DNA of 45,669 nucleotides from Bradyrhizobium sp. AT1 (GTDB taxonomy: Bacteria > Pseudomonadota > Alphaproteobacteria > Rhizobiales > Xanthobacteraceae). The position numbers were made by a program, and so were the translations under genes. The DNA lies in assembly GCF_001590795.1 (NCBI RefSeq), contig NZ_JXDL01000001.1, positions 3,047,502 through 3,093,170 of the forward strand, written 5' to 3'. Positions 25,992-34,531 of the stretch are shown one piece after another. The first letter of the stretch is position 1, and every line of letters starts with the position of its first letter. A model generated the notes under the pieces. That model was not told where the DNA came from, did not search any database, and saw nothing but the letters and a program-made list of their open reading frames with translations.

Positions 25992-26308
25992 TGCCCGCGC
26001 TCATCAATGTCCCGCCCAAGGCAAGGCGCGGCGAGGTCATCGAGATCCGCACGCTGACCTCGCACATCATGGAAACGGGCTTCCGCCATACCGCCGATGG
26101 CAAGCTGGTGCCGCGCGACATCATCACGAGCTTCAGTTGCCGCTACAACGGCGCCGAGATCTTCCGCGCCGACCTGTTTCCGGCGATCGCGGCCAATCCC
26201 TATTTGTCGTTCTTCACGGTCGCCAGGGAAAGCGGCAAGTTCGAGTTCGAATGGATCGGTGACAACGGCTATTCGTCAACCGCCTCGGCATCGATCATTG
26301 TCGAATGA
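25991..26308 (+). CDS. soxZ: Sulfur-carrier complex subunit SoxZ
   Basis: 105-residue immunoglobulin-like partner of SoxY with no signal peptide, as usual for SoxZ, which is exported with SoxY through the Tat pathway. Recognisable segments are RRGEVIEIRTLTSHIMETGFR, the RDIITSFSCRYNG strand and FEFEWIGDNGYS. It overlaps soxY (TGATG) and soxA (ATGA), indicating translational coupling. Confidence 0.93.
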   Translation: MPALINVPPKARRGEVIEIRTLTSHIMETGFRHTADGKLVPRDIITSFSCRYNGAEIFRADLFPAIAANPYLSFFTVARESGKFEFEWIGDNGYSSTASASIIVE

Positions 26309-27084
26309 GCGTCTGGCGCGCGATCGCAGCGGCGGCCTTGTTCGCCGCGGCCCCTGCCCTGCTCGCCGGTGAAATCCCGCCCGACGCGCGCCGGTCCGGT
26401 TATTCATTCATGGGGCCCGATACGCGTGCGATGCAGGATGACGACACCTCCAATCCCGGCATGCTGTTCGTGCTCGAGGGCGAGGCGCTGTGGGCGAAGA
26501 AGACCGGCAGCGCGGAGAAGGCCTGCGCCGATTGCCATGGCGACGCGCGCAGCAGCATGAAGGGCGTCGCCGCGCGCTATCCCGCCTTCGACAAAGCGCT
26601 TGGCCGCCCCATCACGCTCGACCAGCGCATCAATCTCTGCCGTGCCAATCATCAGCAGGCCGCGCCGCTGCCCTACGAGGGCCGCGACCTCCTGGCGCTC
26701 TCCGCTTTCGTCGCCCATCAATCGCGCGGTGTCGCGATCACCGCCGGCGACGATCCGCAGGCAAAACCCTTCGTGGAGCAAGGCCGCGAGCTCTTCATGC
26801 AGCGCGAGGGCCAGCTCAACCTCGCCTGCACCAACTGCCACGACGACAATTTCGACAAGCGCCTCGCCGGCGCGCCGATCACGCAGGGACAGCCGACCGG
26901 CTATCCGCTCTACCGGCTGGAATGGCAAACGCTGGGATCGCTGGAGCGGCGCTTACGCAGCTGCATGAGCGGCGTGCGCGCCCAGGCTTATGATTACGGC
27001 TCGCCCGAGCTGGTCGCGCTTGAGCTCTATCTGATGTCGCGGGCACGCGGCCTGTCGATGGAGACACCGGCGGTGCGGCCCTGA
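26305..27084 (+). CDS. soxA: Dihaem cytochrome SoxA
   Basis: 259-residue catalytic subunit of SoxAX. A Sec signal peptide covers ~1-21 (cleavage near LLAG). Two haem sites: CADCH (74-78) and CTNCH (175-179); Cys112 (INLCRANH) is the likely axial ligand of the first, and Cys220 in RSCMSGVRA the active-site ligand that becomes a persulfide. SoxAX attaches thiosulfate oxidatively to SoxY. It ends a four-gene soxXYZA run; soxB, soxCD and soxVW are not in the window. A bidirectional terminator follows. Confidence 0.93.
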   Translation: MSVWRAIAAAALFAAAPALLAGEIPPDARRSGYSFMGPDTRAMQDDDTSNPGMLFVLEGEALWAKKTGSAEKACADCHGDARSSMKGVAARYPAFDKALGRPITLDQRINLCRANHQQAAPLPYEGRDLLALSAFVAHQSRGVAITAGDDPQAKPFVEQGRELFMQREGQLNLACTNCHDDNFDKRLAGAPITQGQPTGYPLYRLEWQTLGSLERRLRSCMSGVRAQAYDYGSPELVALELYLMSRARGLSMETPAVRP

Positions 27085-27089
27085 AATGA

Positions 27090-27115
27090 AAGCGGCCGGC
27101 ACAGGCCGGCCGCTT
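27090..27115. terminator. Bidirectional terminator between soxA and the permease gene
   Basis: Perfect 11-bp stem AAGCGGCCGGC/GCCGGCCGCTT around ACAG, between two convergent genes. T-tracts are short in both directions, but the stem is very stable. Confidence 0.65.
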
Positions 27116-27136
27116 CGCTGAGTCTTGCGCTATTGC

Positions 27137-28804
27137 CTACTCCGCCGGCGCGGCCGACATCTCGGGATGCGCGGCATAGTGTTCGCTGGCGCCGAGCTTG
27201 CTGGCGGCGAAAAGCCCGGCCGCCATCACGGCATAGGCGAACGCGACGGCGGGCGTGACGCCAAATCCGCCACCAATGCCGACGGCCTCGCCGTGCATGA
27301 AGCCGAAATAGGTCAGGACCGCACCAACCAGCGCAAAGGCTGACGCCTTCTCGAAGTCGCGCTCGATGATGAAGACGCCGATCGCGCCCAGGATGAGGCC
27401 GCCGAGGATGGAGCCGCCGCCCATGACTTCGAGGCCGTGGTAGAACACGCCCTGCTGCGGCAGCGCGGCGATAGCTGCGGCTTTCACGGCATCGGCCTTG
27501 TCGGCGGCCATGCCGCCGACGCTTGCCGCCGCGTTCATGGTCGAGCCCAGCATCGTGTCGATCTGCAGCTTGGCCCAGGCGGCCAGGTGCGGCGTCAGCG
27601 CCAGCACGATCGCGGGCGCGTGCTTGATCGGGGTGGTCTGGAACGCCTGCGCGCCGATGAGCATGCCGATGTAGAGCAGGATCGGCGAGATCGCGACCAC
27701 GGGCACCAATGCCAGCAGCACCGAGATGATGCCGAACCAGGCCAGCACGATCACCATGATGCCGGTTGCGGCGGAGTAACCGATGCGGCCGCCCATCGCC
27801 TTCCAGCCGGGATGGCCGATATAGACCGCGTTGATGAAGGGATTGCCCATCAGGCAGCCGATCAGGCTGACGACGCCGTCGGCCGTGAGCACCCGCGTGG
27901 TCGGATATTCGTCGCCGGCCGCTTCCGCGCTCTCGACATTGTCCATGGCCTCGACGAGGTCGTAGATGCCGAACGGAATGGCAGTGACGAGGATGATGCC
28001 GAGAAACTCGAAGCCGGAGAAGACGTAGCCCACGGCAGGAATCGGCACCGAGAAGCCGAAATTGGCAAAGGCATCGCCTACGCCCTTCACGCTCAATCCG
28101 CCGAGGCCGAGCCCGAACAGGTTCGAACCCCATGCGATGATCATGCCGACGGCGATGGCGACGAGGCCGGCGGGAATGCCGCGCCAGTATTTCACGCCGC
28201 CGAACCAGCTCACCAGGATGATGGCGAAGCAGACCAGACCGATCTGCGGCGTCATGTACATCTCCAGCGCCGGCCGCATCGAGATGAAGGTGACAGAGAC
28301 GCCGGCGAGCGTGCCGAGCAGCGCCGCGCGCGGCGTGATCTTGCGGATGAACGGCGCGATGAACCCGCCGATCATGAGAATGAAGCTCTGGAAGAAGACC
28401 CAGACCAGTCCCGCGGACCAGCCCTTGAGCGGGTCGCCGGTCTTGATCGTGATCGGCAACATGATGACGAAGGTGACGATGAACATGTGCGGCACGCTGA
28501 CGCCCGAGGGCAGCGCGCAGACGTCGGTGCGGCCGGTCTTCTGGGCCAGGCGATAAGCGAGGTAGGCGTAATAGAAGGTCGAGAGGCACATCATCAGCCC
28601 GAGCGCGGGCAGGATGCGGCCGAACACCAGACTGTCAGGCATCTTCAAGACGAAGCGCAACAGGCCCGTGAGCACCAACATGTTGACGAGGATATTGGTG
28701 CCGAAGCCGAAGAACGCGTTCCAGTCGCCTGATGTCCATAGTACCGGCTTGAACTCGGACTTGTTCAGTTCAGGCTTGCCGGCCGTCCCCGTCAATGTGC
28801 TCAT
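27137..28804 (-). CDS. NCS2/AzgA-like nucleobase-type permease
   Basis: 555-residue inner-membrane protein with 12 or more hydrophobic segments and family motifs such as FFGFGTNILVNMLVLTGLL near the N-terminus, PFGIYDLVEAMDN in the middle and HGEAVGIGGGFGVTPAVAFAYA near the end. The overall pattern resembles the NCS2 nucleobase-cation symporters (xanthine/uracil and AzgA groups), though the central MGNPFINAVYIGHPGWK region is divergent. The start lies 10 bases after the cysteine hydrolase stop, with AGGGG upstream, so the two form an operon. It probably imports the hydrolase substrate or a nitrogen-rich precursor. Confidence 0.83.
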   Translation of the reverse strand: MSTLTGTAGKPELNKSEFKPVLWTSGDWNAFFGFGTNILVNMLVLTGLLRFVLKMPDSLVFGRILPALGLMMCLSTFYYAYLAYRLAQKTGRTDVCALPSGVSVPHMFIVTFVIMLPITIKTGDPLKGWSAGLVWVFFQSFILMIGGFIAPFIRKITPRAALLGTLAGVSVTFISMRPALEMYMTPQIGLVCFAIILVSWFGGVKYWRGIPAGLVAIAVGMIIAWGSNLFGLGLGGLSVKGVGDAFANFGFSVPIPAVGYVFSGFEFLGIILVTAIPFGIYDLVEAMDNVESAEAAGDEYPTTRVLTADGVVSLIGCLMGNPFINAVYIGHPGWKAMGGRIGYSAATGIMVIVLAWFGIISVLLALVPVVAISPILLYIGMLIGAQAFQTTPIKHAPAIVLALTPHLAAWAKLQIDTMLGSTMNAAASVGGMAADKADAVKAAAIAALPQQGVFYHGLEVMGGGSILGGLILGAIGVFIIERDFEKASAFALVGAVLTYFGFMHGEAVGIGGGFGVTPAVAFAYAVMAAGLFAASKLGASEHYAAHPEMSAAPAE

Positions 28805-28814
28805 GATGTTACCC

Positions 28815-29513
28815 CTATGTGATCGAAACCTTCATCGCCTCCAGTACCGCGGCTGAGCTCGCGACCCAGCCGAAGATGCCGCCCTGGGCCTTGATCATCT
28901 TCAGGCCCATCTCGTGAAACTCGGGGAAGTAGGACGCGCAGCCGTCCGACATGACGACGCAGCGGTAGCCGCGGTCATTGGCCTCGCGCACGGTGGTGTT
29001 GACGCAGACCTCGGTGGTGACGCCGCACACCAGCAGATTCTCGATGCCGTATTTCTCCAGCACGTCGGCAAGCTCGGTGGCGTAGAATGCGCCCTTGCCG
29101 GGCTTGTCGATCACGATTTCGCTGTCGAGCGGATAGAGCTCGGGGATGATGTCGTGACCGGCTTCGCCGCGGATGAGGATGCGGCCCATCGGGCCGGGAT
29201 CGCCGATGCGCAAGGACGGCGCGCCGCGCTCGACCTTCGCCGCCGGCGCATCGGAGAGATCTGGCAGATGGCCCTCGCGGGTGTGGATCACGAGCATGCC
29301 GGTATCGCGCGCCGCGTTCAGCAGCGCGCCGATCGGCTTCACCGCGCGCGCGAGCTGGCTGACGTCGTTGCCGAGCGTCTCGCCGAAGCCGCCGGGCTCC
29401 ATGAAGTCGCGTTGCATGTCGATGATGAGAAGGGCGGTGGTGGCCCAGTCGAGCTTGATCGGCTCAGGCTCGGCGCTGATGACGCCCAATGTCGACTTGC
29501 TCGAACTCAGCAT
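28815..29513 (-). CDS. Isochorismatase-family cysteine hydrolase, biuret amidohydrolase-like
   Basis: 232-residue cytoplasmic amidohydrolase. The Asp-Lys-Cys triad is complete: [10 protein letters not shown] (Asp ~32), [13 protein letters not shown] (Lys ~140) and TTEVCVNTT (Cys ~170). [38 protein letters not shown] and [12 protein letters not shown] follow the biuret hydrolase BiuH closely, more so than ureidoacrylate hydrolase RutB or nicotinamidase. Biuret cleavage gives allophanate and ammonia. A longer frame starts at 29561; I prefer ATG 29513, which has GAGGGG upstream and aligns with the family. Substrate is inferred from similarity. Confidence 0.86.
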   Translation of the reverse strand: MLSSSKSTLGVISAEPEPIKLDWATTALLIIDMQRDFMEPGGFGETLGNDVSQLARAVKPIGALLNAARDTGMLVIHTREGHLPDLSDAPAAKVERGAPSLRIGDPGPMGRILIRGEAGHDIIPELYPLDSEIVIDKPGKGAFYATELADVLEKYGIENLLVCGVTTEVCVNTTVREANDRGYRCVVMSDGCASYFPEFHEMGLKMIKAQGGIFGWVASSAAVLEAMKVSIT

Positions 29514-29564
29514 GACGCCCGCCCCTCGCGAGAACCCTGCCAGGAGTTCTGCAAGCGCCATGCC

Positions 29565-29576
29565 ATTGTGTACAAT
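29565..29576. promoter_or_regulatory. Possible GntR-type operator ATTGTGTACAAT
   Basis: Two arms ATTGT/ACAAT flank a GT centre, resembling ATTGTATACAAT-type sites bound by many GntR/FadR-family repressors. It lies 52 bases before the preferred hydrolase start, where a promoter would be expected. No gntR gene is in the window. Confidence 0.4.
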
Positions 29577-29707
29577 TGCGGTGACGCGTGGAGCGCGAAA
29601 GAATTCGCAGTATGCTCAGAAGGTTACGTCGGTGATCGGCAGCTGCTTATTCCCTGTGCGACGGCTTTGCGACGTGCATTTGCTCAAAGGATGGGCGGCA
29701 ATCCCAG

Positions 29708-29778
29708 GTCATTCCGGGGCGACGCGTCTGATCCGCAATTGCGCATCAGAGCTCTCGCTAGGCCCGCCCCGGAATGAC
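29708..29778. repeat. Nested palindromic repeat (GTCATTCCGGGGC...GCCCCGGAATGAC)
   Basis: Outer arms of 13 bases at 29708-29720 and 29766-29778 match perfectly. Inside is a second palindrome, TCTGAT...ATCAGA around GCAATTGC. The GTCATTCCGGGGC motif is familiar from many Bradyrhizobiaceae intergenic regions. It lies after the stop of the MaoC-like gene. Confidence 0.75.
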
Positions 29779-29806
29779 GAGGAGAGTGTGTGGCGACGCC
29801 CAGCCT

Positions 29807-30760
29807 CTATCGCCCGGCCCCATACAACTGCCGATACTCTTCCTCGTACGGCGCATAAGACTCCTTCAGCGTCGCCATGTTGAGCAGCATGGTCGCCACC
29901 ATCGTGCCCGCCTTGTCGAACACGCGCGTCCTGGCCCAGGCGCTCTCGGTGCGGCGGCTGCCGGACAGCGCAACCACCTCGCGTTCGACCTCGTACGCTT
30001 CGCCCTCGAAGAGCGGCCCCTTCAGCAGGCGGATCTCCTGATCGGCGAACAGGCCGACGGCCGGGCCTTTGGTTGGCAGCGGATCGTCCTTGGAGCGGTA
30101 CTGGACCAGCACGCTCAGCATCTCCATCGGGATGATGGCCCTGCCCCACGGATTGTCGACGCCGGAATAATAAGGCGAGTTCTCGGTGATGACCGCGAGC
30201 TTCTGCCGGAGGGAGAACGGGTAGAGATCGCCCATGATCTGGTCGAACGCCATCCGCACCGTCTGCCGCTTGCTCGTGTGCGCGACCTTCACATCGCGCA
30301 GGATCACGGGGTCAGCGAGCGGCTTCAGTTCGCTCAGGCGCGCCTCGAGTGCGGTCGCAGCGTGAGGCTCACCAACCGAGGCCGTGCCACGCAGCACCTC
30401 GGTGCCGTCGCGCTTGACCATCTGGATCTGGCACTGGCTGGTCCCGGGCAGTGGCTTCGACAGGATCGCCTGCACCTCCTCGCCTTCATAACAGACACTG
30501 CGGTAGTGCGCGGACAGACATCCCGTCTCGAACCAGGCTCGTCCCCATAGCCGTTCGCCGAGCGGTGCGAATTGGCTGAAATGGGTTGGCCCCTCGATGG
30601 TGCCGCCCTTGAAACCGAGCTTCTGTGCGGTGGCATCGTCGTGGATCGAGGCGTGCGCATCATAGGTCTGCGCCTGCAGCATCTGGCGCGGCTGACGCCA
30701 CGGCCCGATCAGCGTCTCGGCCGTTTCCGTGATCTCGGTGTCGAATGCATGTGCCGTCAT
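29807..30760 (-). CDS. MaoC-like double-hotdog protein of unknown function
   Basis: 317 residues. The segment HDDATAQKLGFKGGTIEGPTHF followed by the WFETGCLSAHYRSVCYEGEEV strand fits a hotdog fold with a hydratase-like motif, and the C-terminal half looks like a second hotdog, as in MaoC-type enoyl-CoA hydratases. The catalytic Asp/His pair could be in IHDDATA and PTHF, but this is not certain. GGAGAGCACC precedes ATG 30760; a GTG four codons earlier is less likely. It is divergent from the indolepyruvate oxidoreductase gene, which makes aryl-acetyl-CoA, so a role in acyl-CoA metabolism is reasonable inference. Confidence 0.72.
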   Translation of the reverse strand: MTAHAFDTEITETAETLIGPWRQPRQMLQAQTYDAHASIHDDATAQKLGFKGGTIEGPTHFSQFAPLGERLWGRAWFETGCLSAHYRSVCYEGEEVQAILSKPLPGTSQCQIQMVKRDGTEVLRGTASVGEPHAATALEARLSELKPLADPVILRDVKVAHTSKRQTVRMAFDQIMGDLYPFSLRQKLAVITENSPYYSGVDNPWGRAIIPMEMLSVLVQYRSKDDPLPTKGPAVGLFADQEIRLLKGPLFEGEAYEVEREVVALSGSRRTESAWARTRVFDKAGTMVATMLLNMATLKESYAPYEEEYRQLYGAGR

Positions 30761-30923
30761 GGTGCTCTCCACTGGAAGCCATGACTAGCAGGAGCGCCAC
30801 GGATGCGGCTAGCCGTATTGACTTCGCCGGCCCATGCTCTTGACTGTCACAATTCGTGTCGCGCAGCCGCCCATCCCTCCCGCAGCGCAAACCCCACGCC
30901 GAATCGAGACGAGGACTTCCGAA

Positions 30924-33900
30924 ATGACGCTGTTGCAGGTCGAGCTGGACGACAAATACCGGCTCGAATCGAAGCGGATCTTCCTGTCCGGCACACAGGC
31001 CCTGGTCCGCTTGCCGATGTTGCAGCGCGAACGCGACCGGCTCCAGGGTCTCAACACCGGCGGCTTCATCTCGGGCTATCGCGGTTCCCCGCTCGGCATG
31101 TACGACCACGCGCTGTGGCGCGCGAAGTCGCACCTCCAGCAGCACGACATCGCCTTCGTTCCGGGCCTGAACGAGGATCTGGCCGCGACCGCCGTTTGGG
31201 GCAGCCAGCAGGTCGGGCTGTTTCCCGGCGCCAAGGTCGATGGCGTATTCGGCATCTGGTACGGCAAGGGCCCCGGCGTCGACCGCTCCGTCGACGCGCT
31301 CAAGCATGCCAACGCCGCCGGCACCTCCCGCAATGGCGGCGTGCTGGCGCTCGCCGGCGACGACCATGGCTGCCAATCCTCGACGCTGGCGCATCAGAGC
31401 GAGCAGGTGTTCGCGGCGGCGCTGATCCCGGTGATCAATCCCGCGACCCTGCAGGATTATCTCGACCTCGGCCTCTACGGCTTCGCGCTGTCGCGCTTCT
31501 CCGGCTGCTGGGTCGGCTTCAAGGCGATCAGCGAGACCGTCGAGAGCTCGGCCTCGATCGACAGCGATCCCGAACGTATCAAGATCGTGCTCCCCGACGA
31601 TTTCGAGATGCCGCCCGGCGGTCTCAACATCCGCTGGCCCGATCCGCCGCTGGAAGCGGAGAAGCGCCTGTTCGGGCCGAAGATGGCGGCCGTGCAGGCT
31701 TTTGCCCGGGCCAACCAGCTCGACCGCATCGTGCTCGATTCCAAGCCCGCAAGGCTCGGCATCGTCGCCACCGGCAAGGCCTATCTCGATTTGCGCCAGG
31801 CGCTGGCCGACTTAGGGATTACCGACAAGGACGCCCAGGATCTCGGCCTGCGCATCTACAAGGTCGCGTTGACCTGGCCGCTTGAGGAGAGCGGCGCGAA
31901 GCGCTTCGCTGAAGGTCTGCAGGACGTGCTCGTGGTCGAAGAAAAGCGCGGCTTCATCGAAGACCAGCTGATGCGCATCCTCTACAACATCGATGCATCA
32001 AGGCGCCCGACGGTTACCGGCAAGCGCGACGAGACTGGCGCGCCGCTCTTGCCGAGCGAGGGCGAGCTGACGCCGACGATCGTCGCGGGCGCGCTGGTGG
32101 CGCGCTTGCGCAAGCTCGGCCATCATAGCCCGGTGCTGGAGCAGCGTCTCGCCCGGCTCGAGGCCCTTGACAATCCCGTCACTACAAGCACGCAGATCAA
32201 GCTCGCGCGCACGCCGTTCTTCTGCTCGGGCTGCCCGCACAACACCTCGACGCGCGTGCCCGAGGGCAGCCGCGCCATGGCCGGCATCGGCTGTCACGGC
32301 ATGGCCCTGAGCATGCCGACCCGCCGCACCGATCTGATCTCGCATATGGGCGCCGAGGGCGTGAACTGGATCGGCCAGTCGCCCTTCACCACCGAGCAGC
32401 ACATTTTCCAGAATCTCGGCGACGGCACCTACACCCATTCCGGGCTTCTTGCCCTTCGCGCGGCTTCAGCCGCAGGCATCAACATCACCTACAAGATCCT
32501 CTACAACGACGCGGTCGCGATGACCGGCGGCCAACCCGCCGAAGGCGCCTTCAACGTCGCGCAGATCGCGCACCAGGTCTGGGCCGAAGGCGTCAAGCGG
32601 CTCGCGATCGTCTCCGACGATCCCGGCAAGTACCCGCAAGGCAATTACTTCCCCCAAGGTGCGACCATCCATCATCGCCGCGAGCTCGATGCCGTGCAGC
32701 GCGAGCTGCGCGACATCAAGGGCCTCACGGTCGTGATCTACGATCAGACCTGCGCCGCGGAAAAGCGCCGCCGCCGCAAGCGCGGGCTCTATCCCGATCC
32801 CGCCAAGCGCGCCTTCATCAACGAGCTCGTCTGCGAGGGCTGCGGCGATTGCTCGCAGGCCTCCAACTGCGTCTCGGTGCAACCGCTGGAAACCGAGTTC
32901 GGCCGCAAGCGCCAGATCGACCAGTCGAACTGCAACAAGGACTTCTCCTGCGTCGAAGGCTTTTGCCCCAGCTTCGTGACCGTGCATGGCGGCAGCCTGA
33001 AGCGCATGAAGACATCGGCGGTGGATTCCGGCCAACTGTTCGCCGATCTGCCGCTGCCGCCGGCGCGCGAGCTTGACGGCCCCTACAACATCCTCGTCAC
33101 CGGCATCGGCGGAACCGGCGTCATCACCATCGGCGCGCTGCTCGGCATGGCCGCCCATGTCGACGGCCGCGGCTGCTCGGCGCTCGACTTCACCGGCCTA
33201 TCGCAGAAGAACGGCGCGGTGATGAGCCATGTGCGCATTGCACCGAAGCCGGAGGACATCTCCGCGGTCCGCATCACCACCGGAGGCGCCGACGTCATCC
33301 TCGGCTGCGACATGATCGTCTCGGCAGGCCCCTCCGCGCTCAGCCGTGCCGAGCGCGGCGTGACCAAGGCCTATATCAACGCCGATTTGCAGCCGACCGC
33401 GAGCTTCGTGCAAAACCCCGATCTCGATTTCGAGATGGGCACGATGCAGACCGTGCTGTGCGACGCCATCGGCGACAACAACCTCGACATCATCGACGCC
33501 ACCGGCATCGCCGCGGCGCTGATGGGCGACAGCATCGCCACCAATCCCTTCATGCTCGGCTTCGCGTTCCAGAAGGGCGCGATCCCGCTGTCGCTGGAGG
33601 CCCTGCTCCGCGCCATCGAGATCAACGGCGCGGCGATCGAGATGAACAAGCTCGCCTTCACCTGGGGGCGCCTTGCCGCCCACGACATGTCGCGGGTGCG
33701 CAGCGTGCTGCAATTCAAGGCCCGCGCCGCCGCGCCGACCAAGTCGCTCGACGACATCATCGCGACGCGCGCCGAATTCCTGACCGGTTATCAGGACAAG
33801 GCCTATGCCGACCGTTACCTTGCGGCCGTTGCCAAGGTGCGCAAGGCCGAGGGCGCGGCGTCGCCGGCGTCCACGGAGCTGACCGAGGCGGTCGCGAAAA

Positions 33901-34400
33901 ACCTGTTCAAGCTGATGTCCTACAAGGACGAATACGAGGTCGCGCGGCTCTACACCGACGGCAGCTTTGCGAAGAAAGTGTCCGAAAAGTTCGACGGCGA
34001 CTTCACGCTGAAGTACCACCTCGCTCCGCCGATCTTCGCCAAGCGCGACAAGGCGACGGGCCGGCTGCAGAAGCAGGAGTTCGGGGGCTGGATGCTCCAC
34101 GCCTTCCGCGTGCTGGCCAGACTGAAGTTTTTGCGCGGCGGCGCGCTCGATCCGTTCGGCCGTACCGAGGAGCGCCGGACCGAGCGGAAGCTGGTCGCGG
34201 ATTATCTCGCGATGATCGATCAGCGGATGGCCGGGCTGAAGGCAGAGCAGATTCCGCTGCTGGCGCGCCTTGCGCGCGTGCCGGAAAAGATCCGCGGCTT
34301 CGGCCACGTCAAGGAGGCCAACGTCAAGCTCGCGGCGGCCGAGACGGCGCGGCTGGAAGCGGAGCTCGAGAACAGCCGCTTTGCCGCGGCAGCGGAGTAG
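30924..34400 (+). CDS. Indolepyruvate ferredoxin oxidoreductase family protein (fused alpha, beta and gamma parts)
   Basis: 1158-residue thiamine-diphosphate, iron-sulfur enzyme that converts aryl-pyruvates (or other 2-oxo acids) to acyl-CoA while reducing ferredoxin. The alpha part (~20-420) starts GFISGYRGSPLG. The thiamine-binding part (~435-640) has FFCSGCPHNTST, GIGCHGM and GDGTYTHSG. CEGCGDCSQASNC and a later CNKDFSCVEGFC supply Fe-S ligands (~640-685). The gamma part (~720-900) has VTGIGGTGVITIGALL. A C-terminal DUF6537-like region ends it. ATG 30924 suits the family start; the ribosome site is weak. Transcribed alone, followed by a dispersed repeat. Confidence 0.93.
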   Translation: MTLLQVELDDKYRLESKRIFLSGTQALVRLPMLQRERDRLQGLNTGGFISGYRGSPLGMYDHALWRAKSHLQQHDIAFVPGLNEDLAATAVWGSQQVGLFPGAKVDGVFGIWYGKGPGVDRSVDALKHANAAGTSRNGGVLALAGDDHGCQSSTLAHQSEQVFAAALIPVINPATLQDYLDLGLYGFALSRFSGCWVGFKAISETVESSASIDSDPERIKIVLPDDFEMPPGGLNIRWPDPPLEAEKRLFGPKMAAVQAFARANQLDRIVLDSKPARLGIVATGKAYLDLRQALADLGITDKDAQDLGLRIYKVALTWPLEESGAKRFAEGLQDVLVVEEKRGFIEDQLMRILYNIDASRRPTVTGKRDETGAPLLPSEGELTPTIVAGALVARLRKLGHHSPVLEQRLARLEALDNPVTTSTQIKLARTPFFCSGCPHNTSTRVPEGSRAMAGIGCHGMALSMPTRRTDLISHMGAEGVNWIGQSPFTTEQHIFQNLGDGTYTHSGLLALRAASAAGINITYKILYNDAVAMTGGQPAEGAFNVAQIAHQVWAEGVKRLAIVSDDPGKYPQGNYFPQGATIHHRRELDAVQRELRDIKGLTVVIYDQTCAAEKRRRRKRGLYPDPAKRAFINELVCEGCGDCSQASNCVSVQPLETEFGRKRQIDQSNCNKDFSCVEGFCPSFVTVHGGSLKRMKTSAVDSGQLFADLPLPPARELDGPYNILVTGIGGTGVITIGALLGMAAHVDGRGCSALDFTGLSQKNGAVMSHVRIAPKPEDISAVRITTGGADVILGCDMIVSAGPSALSRAERGVTKAYINADLQPTASFVQNPDLDFEMGTMQTVLCDAIGDNNLDIIDATGIAAALMGDSIATNPFMLGFAFQKGAIPLSLEALLRAIEINGAAIEMNKLAFTWGRLAAHDMSRVRSVLQFKARAAAPTKSLDDIIATRAEFLTGYQDKAYADRYLAAVAKVRKAEGAASPASTELTEAVAKNLFKLMSYKDEYEVARLYTDGSFAKKVSEKFDGDFTLKYHLAPPIFAKRDKATGRLQKQEFGGWMLHAFRVLARLKFLRGGALDPFGRTEERRTERKLVADYLAMIDQRMAGLKAEQIPLLARLARVPEKIRGFGHVKEANVKLAAAETARLEAELENSRFAAAAE

Positions 34401-34422
34401 AAACTGGGGCCAGCTCTCTCCA

Positions 34423-34509
34423 CGTCAGTGCGAGGAGCCCTTGCGACCAAGCAATCCAGACTGCCTCCACAGAAAGATTCCTGGATTGCTTCGCTGCGCT
34501 CGCAATGGC
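34423..34509. repeat. Dispersed repeat (GCAATCCAG...CTGGATTGC type)
   Basis: Imperfect inverted repeat with nested arms CGTCAGTGCGAG/CTCGCAATGGCG and GCAATCCAG/CTGGATTGC. The CTGGATTGCTTCGCTGCGCTCGC motif is one I recall as abundant in Rhodopseudomonas and Bradyrhizobium. It separates two convergent genes and may end both transcripts. Confidence 0.75.
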
Positions 34510-34531
34510 GTGGATATCGCGGAGACGACAT

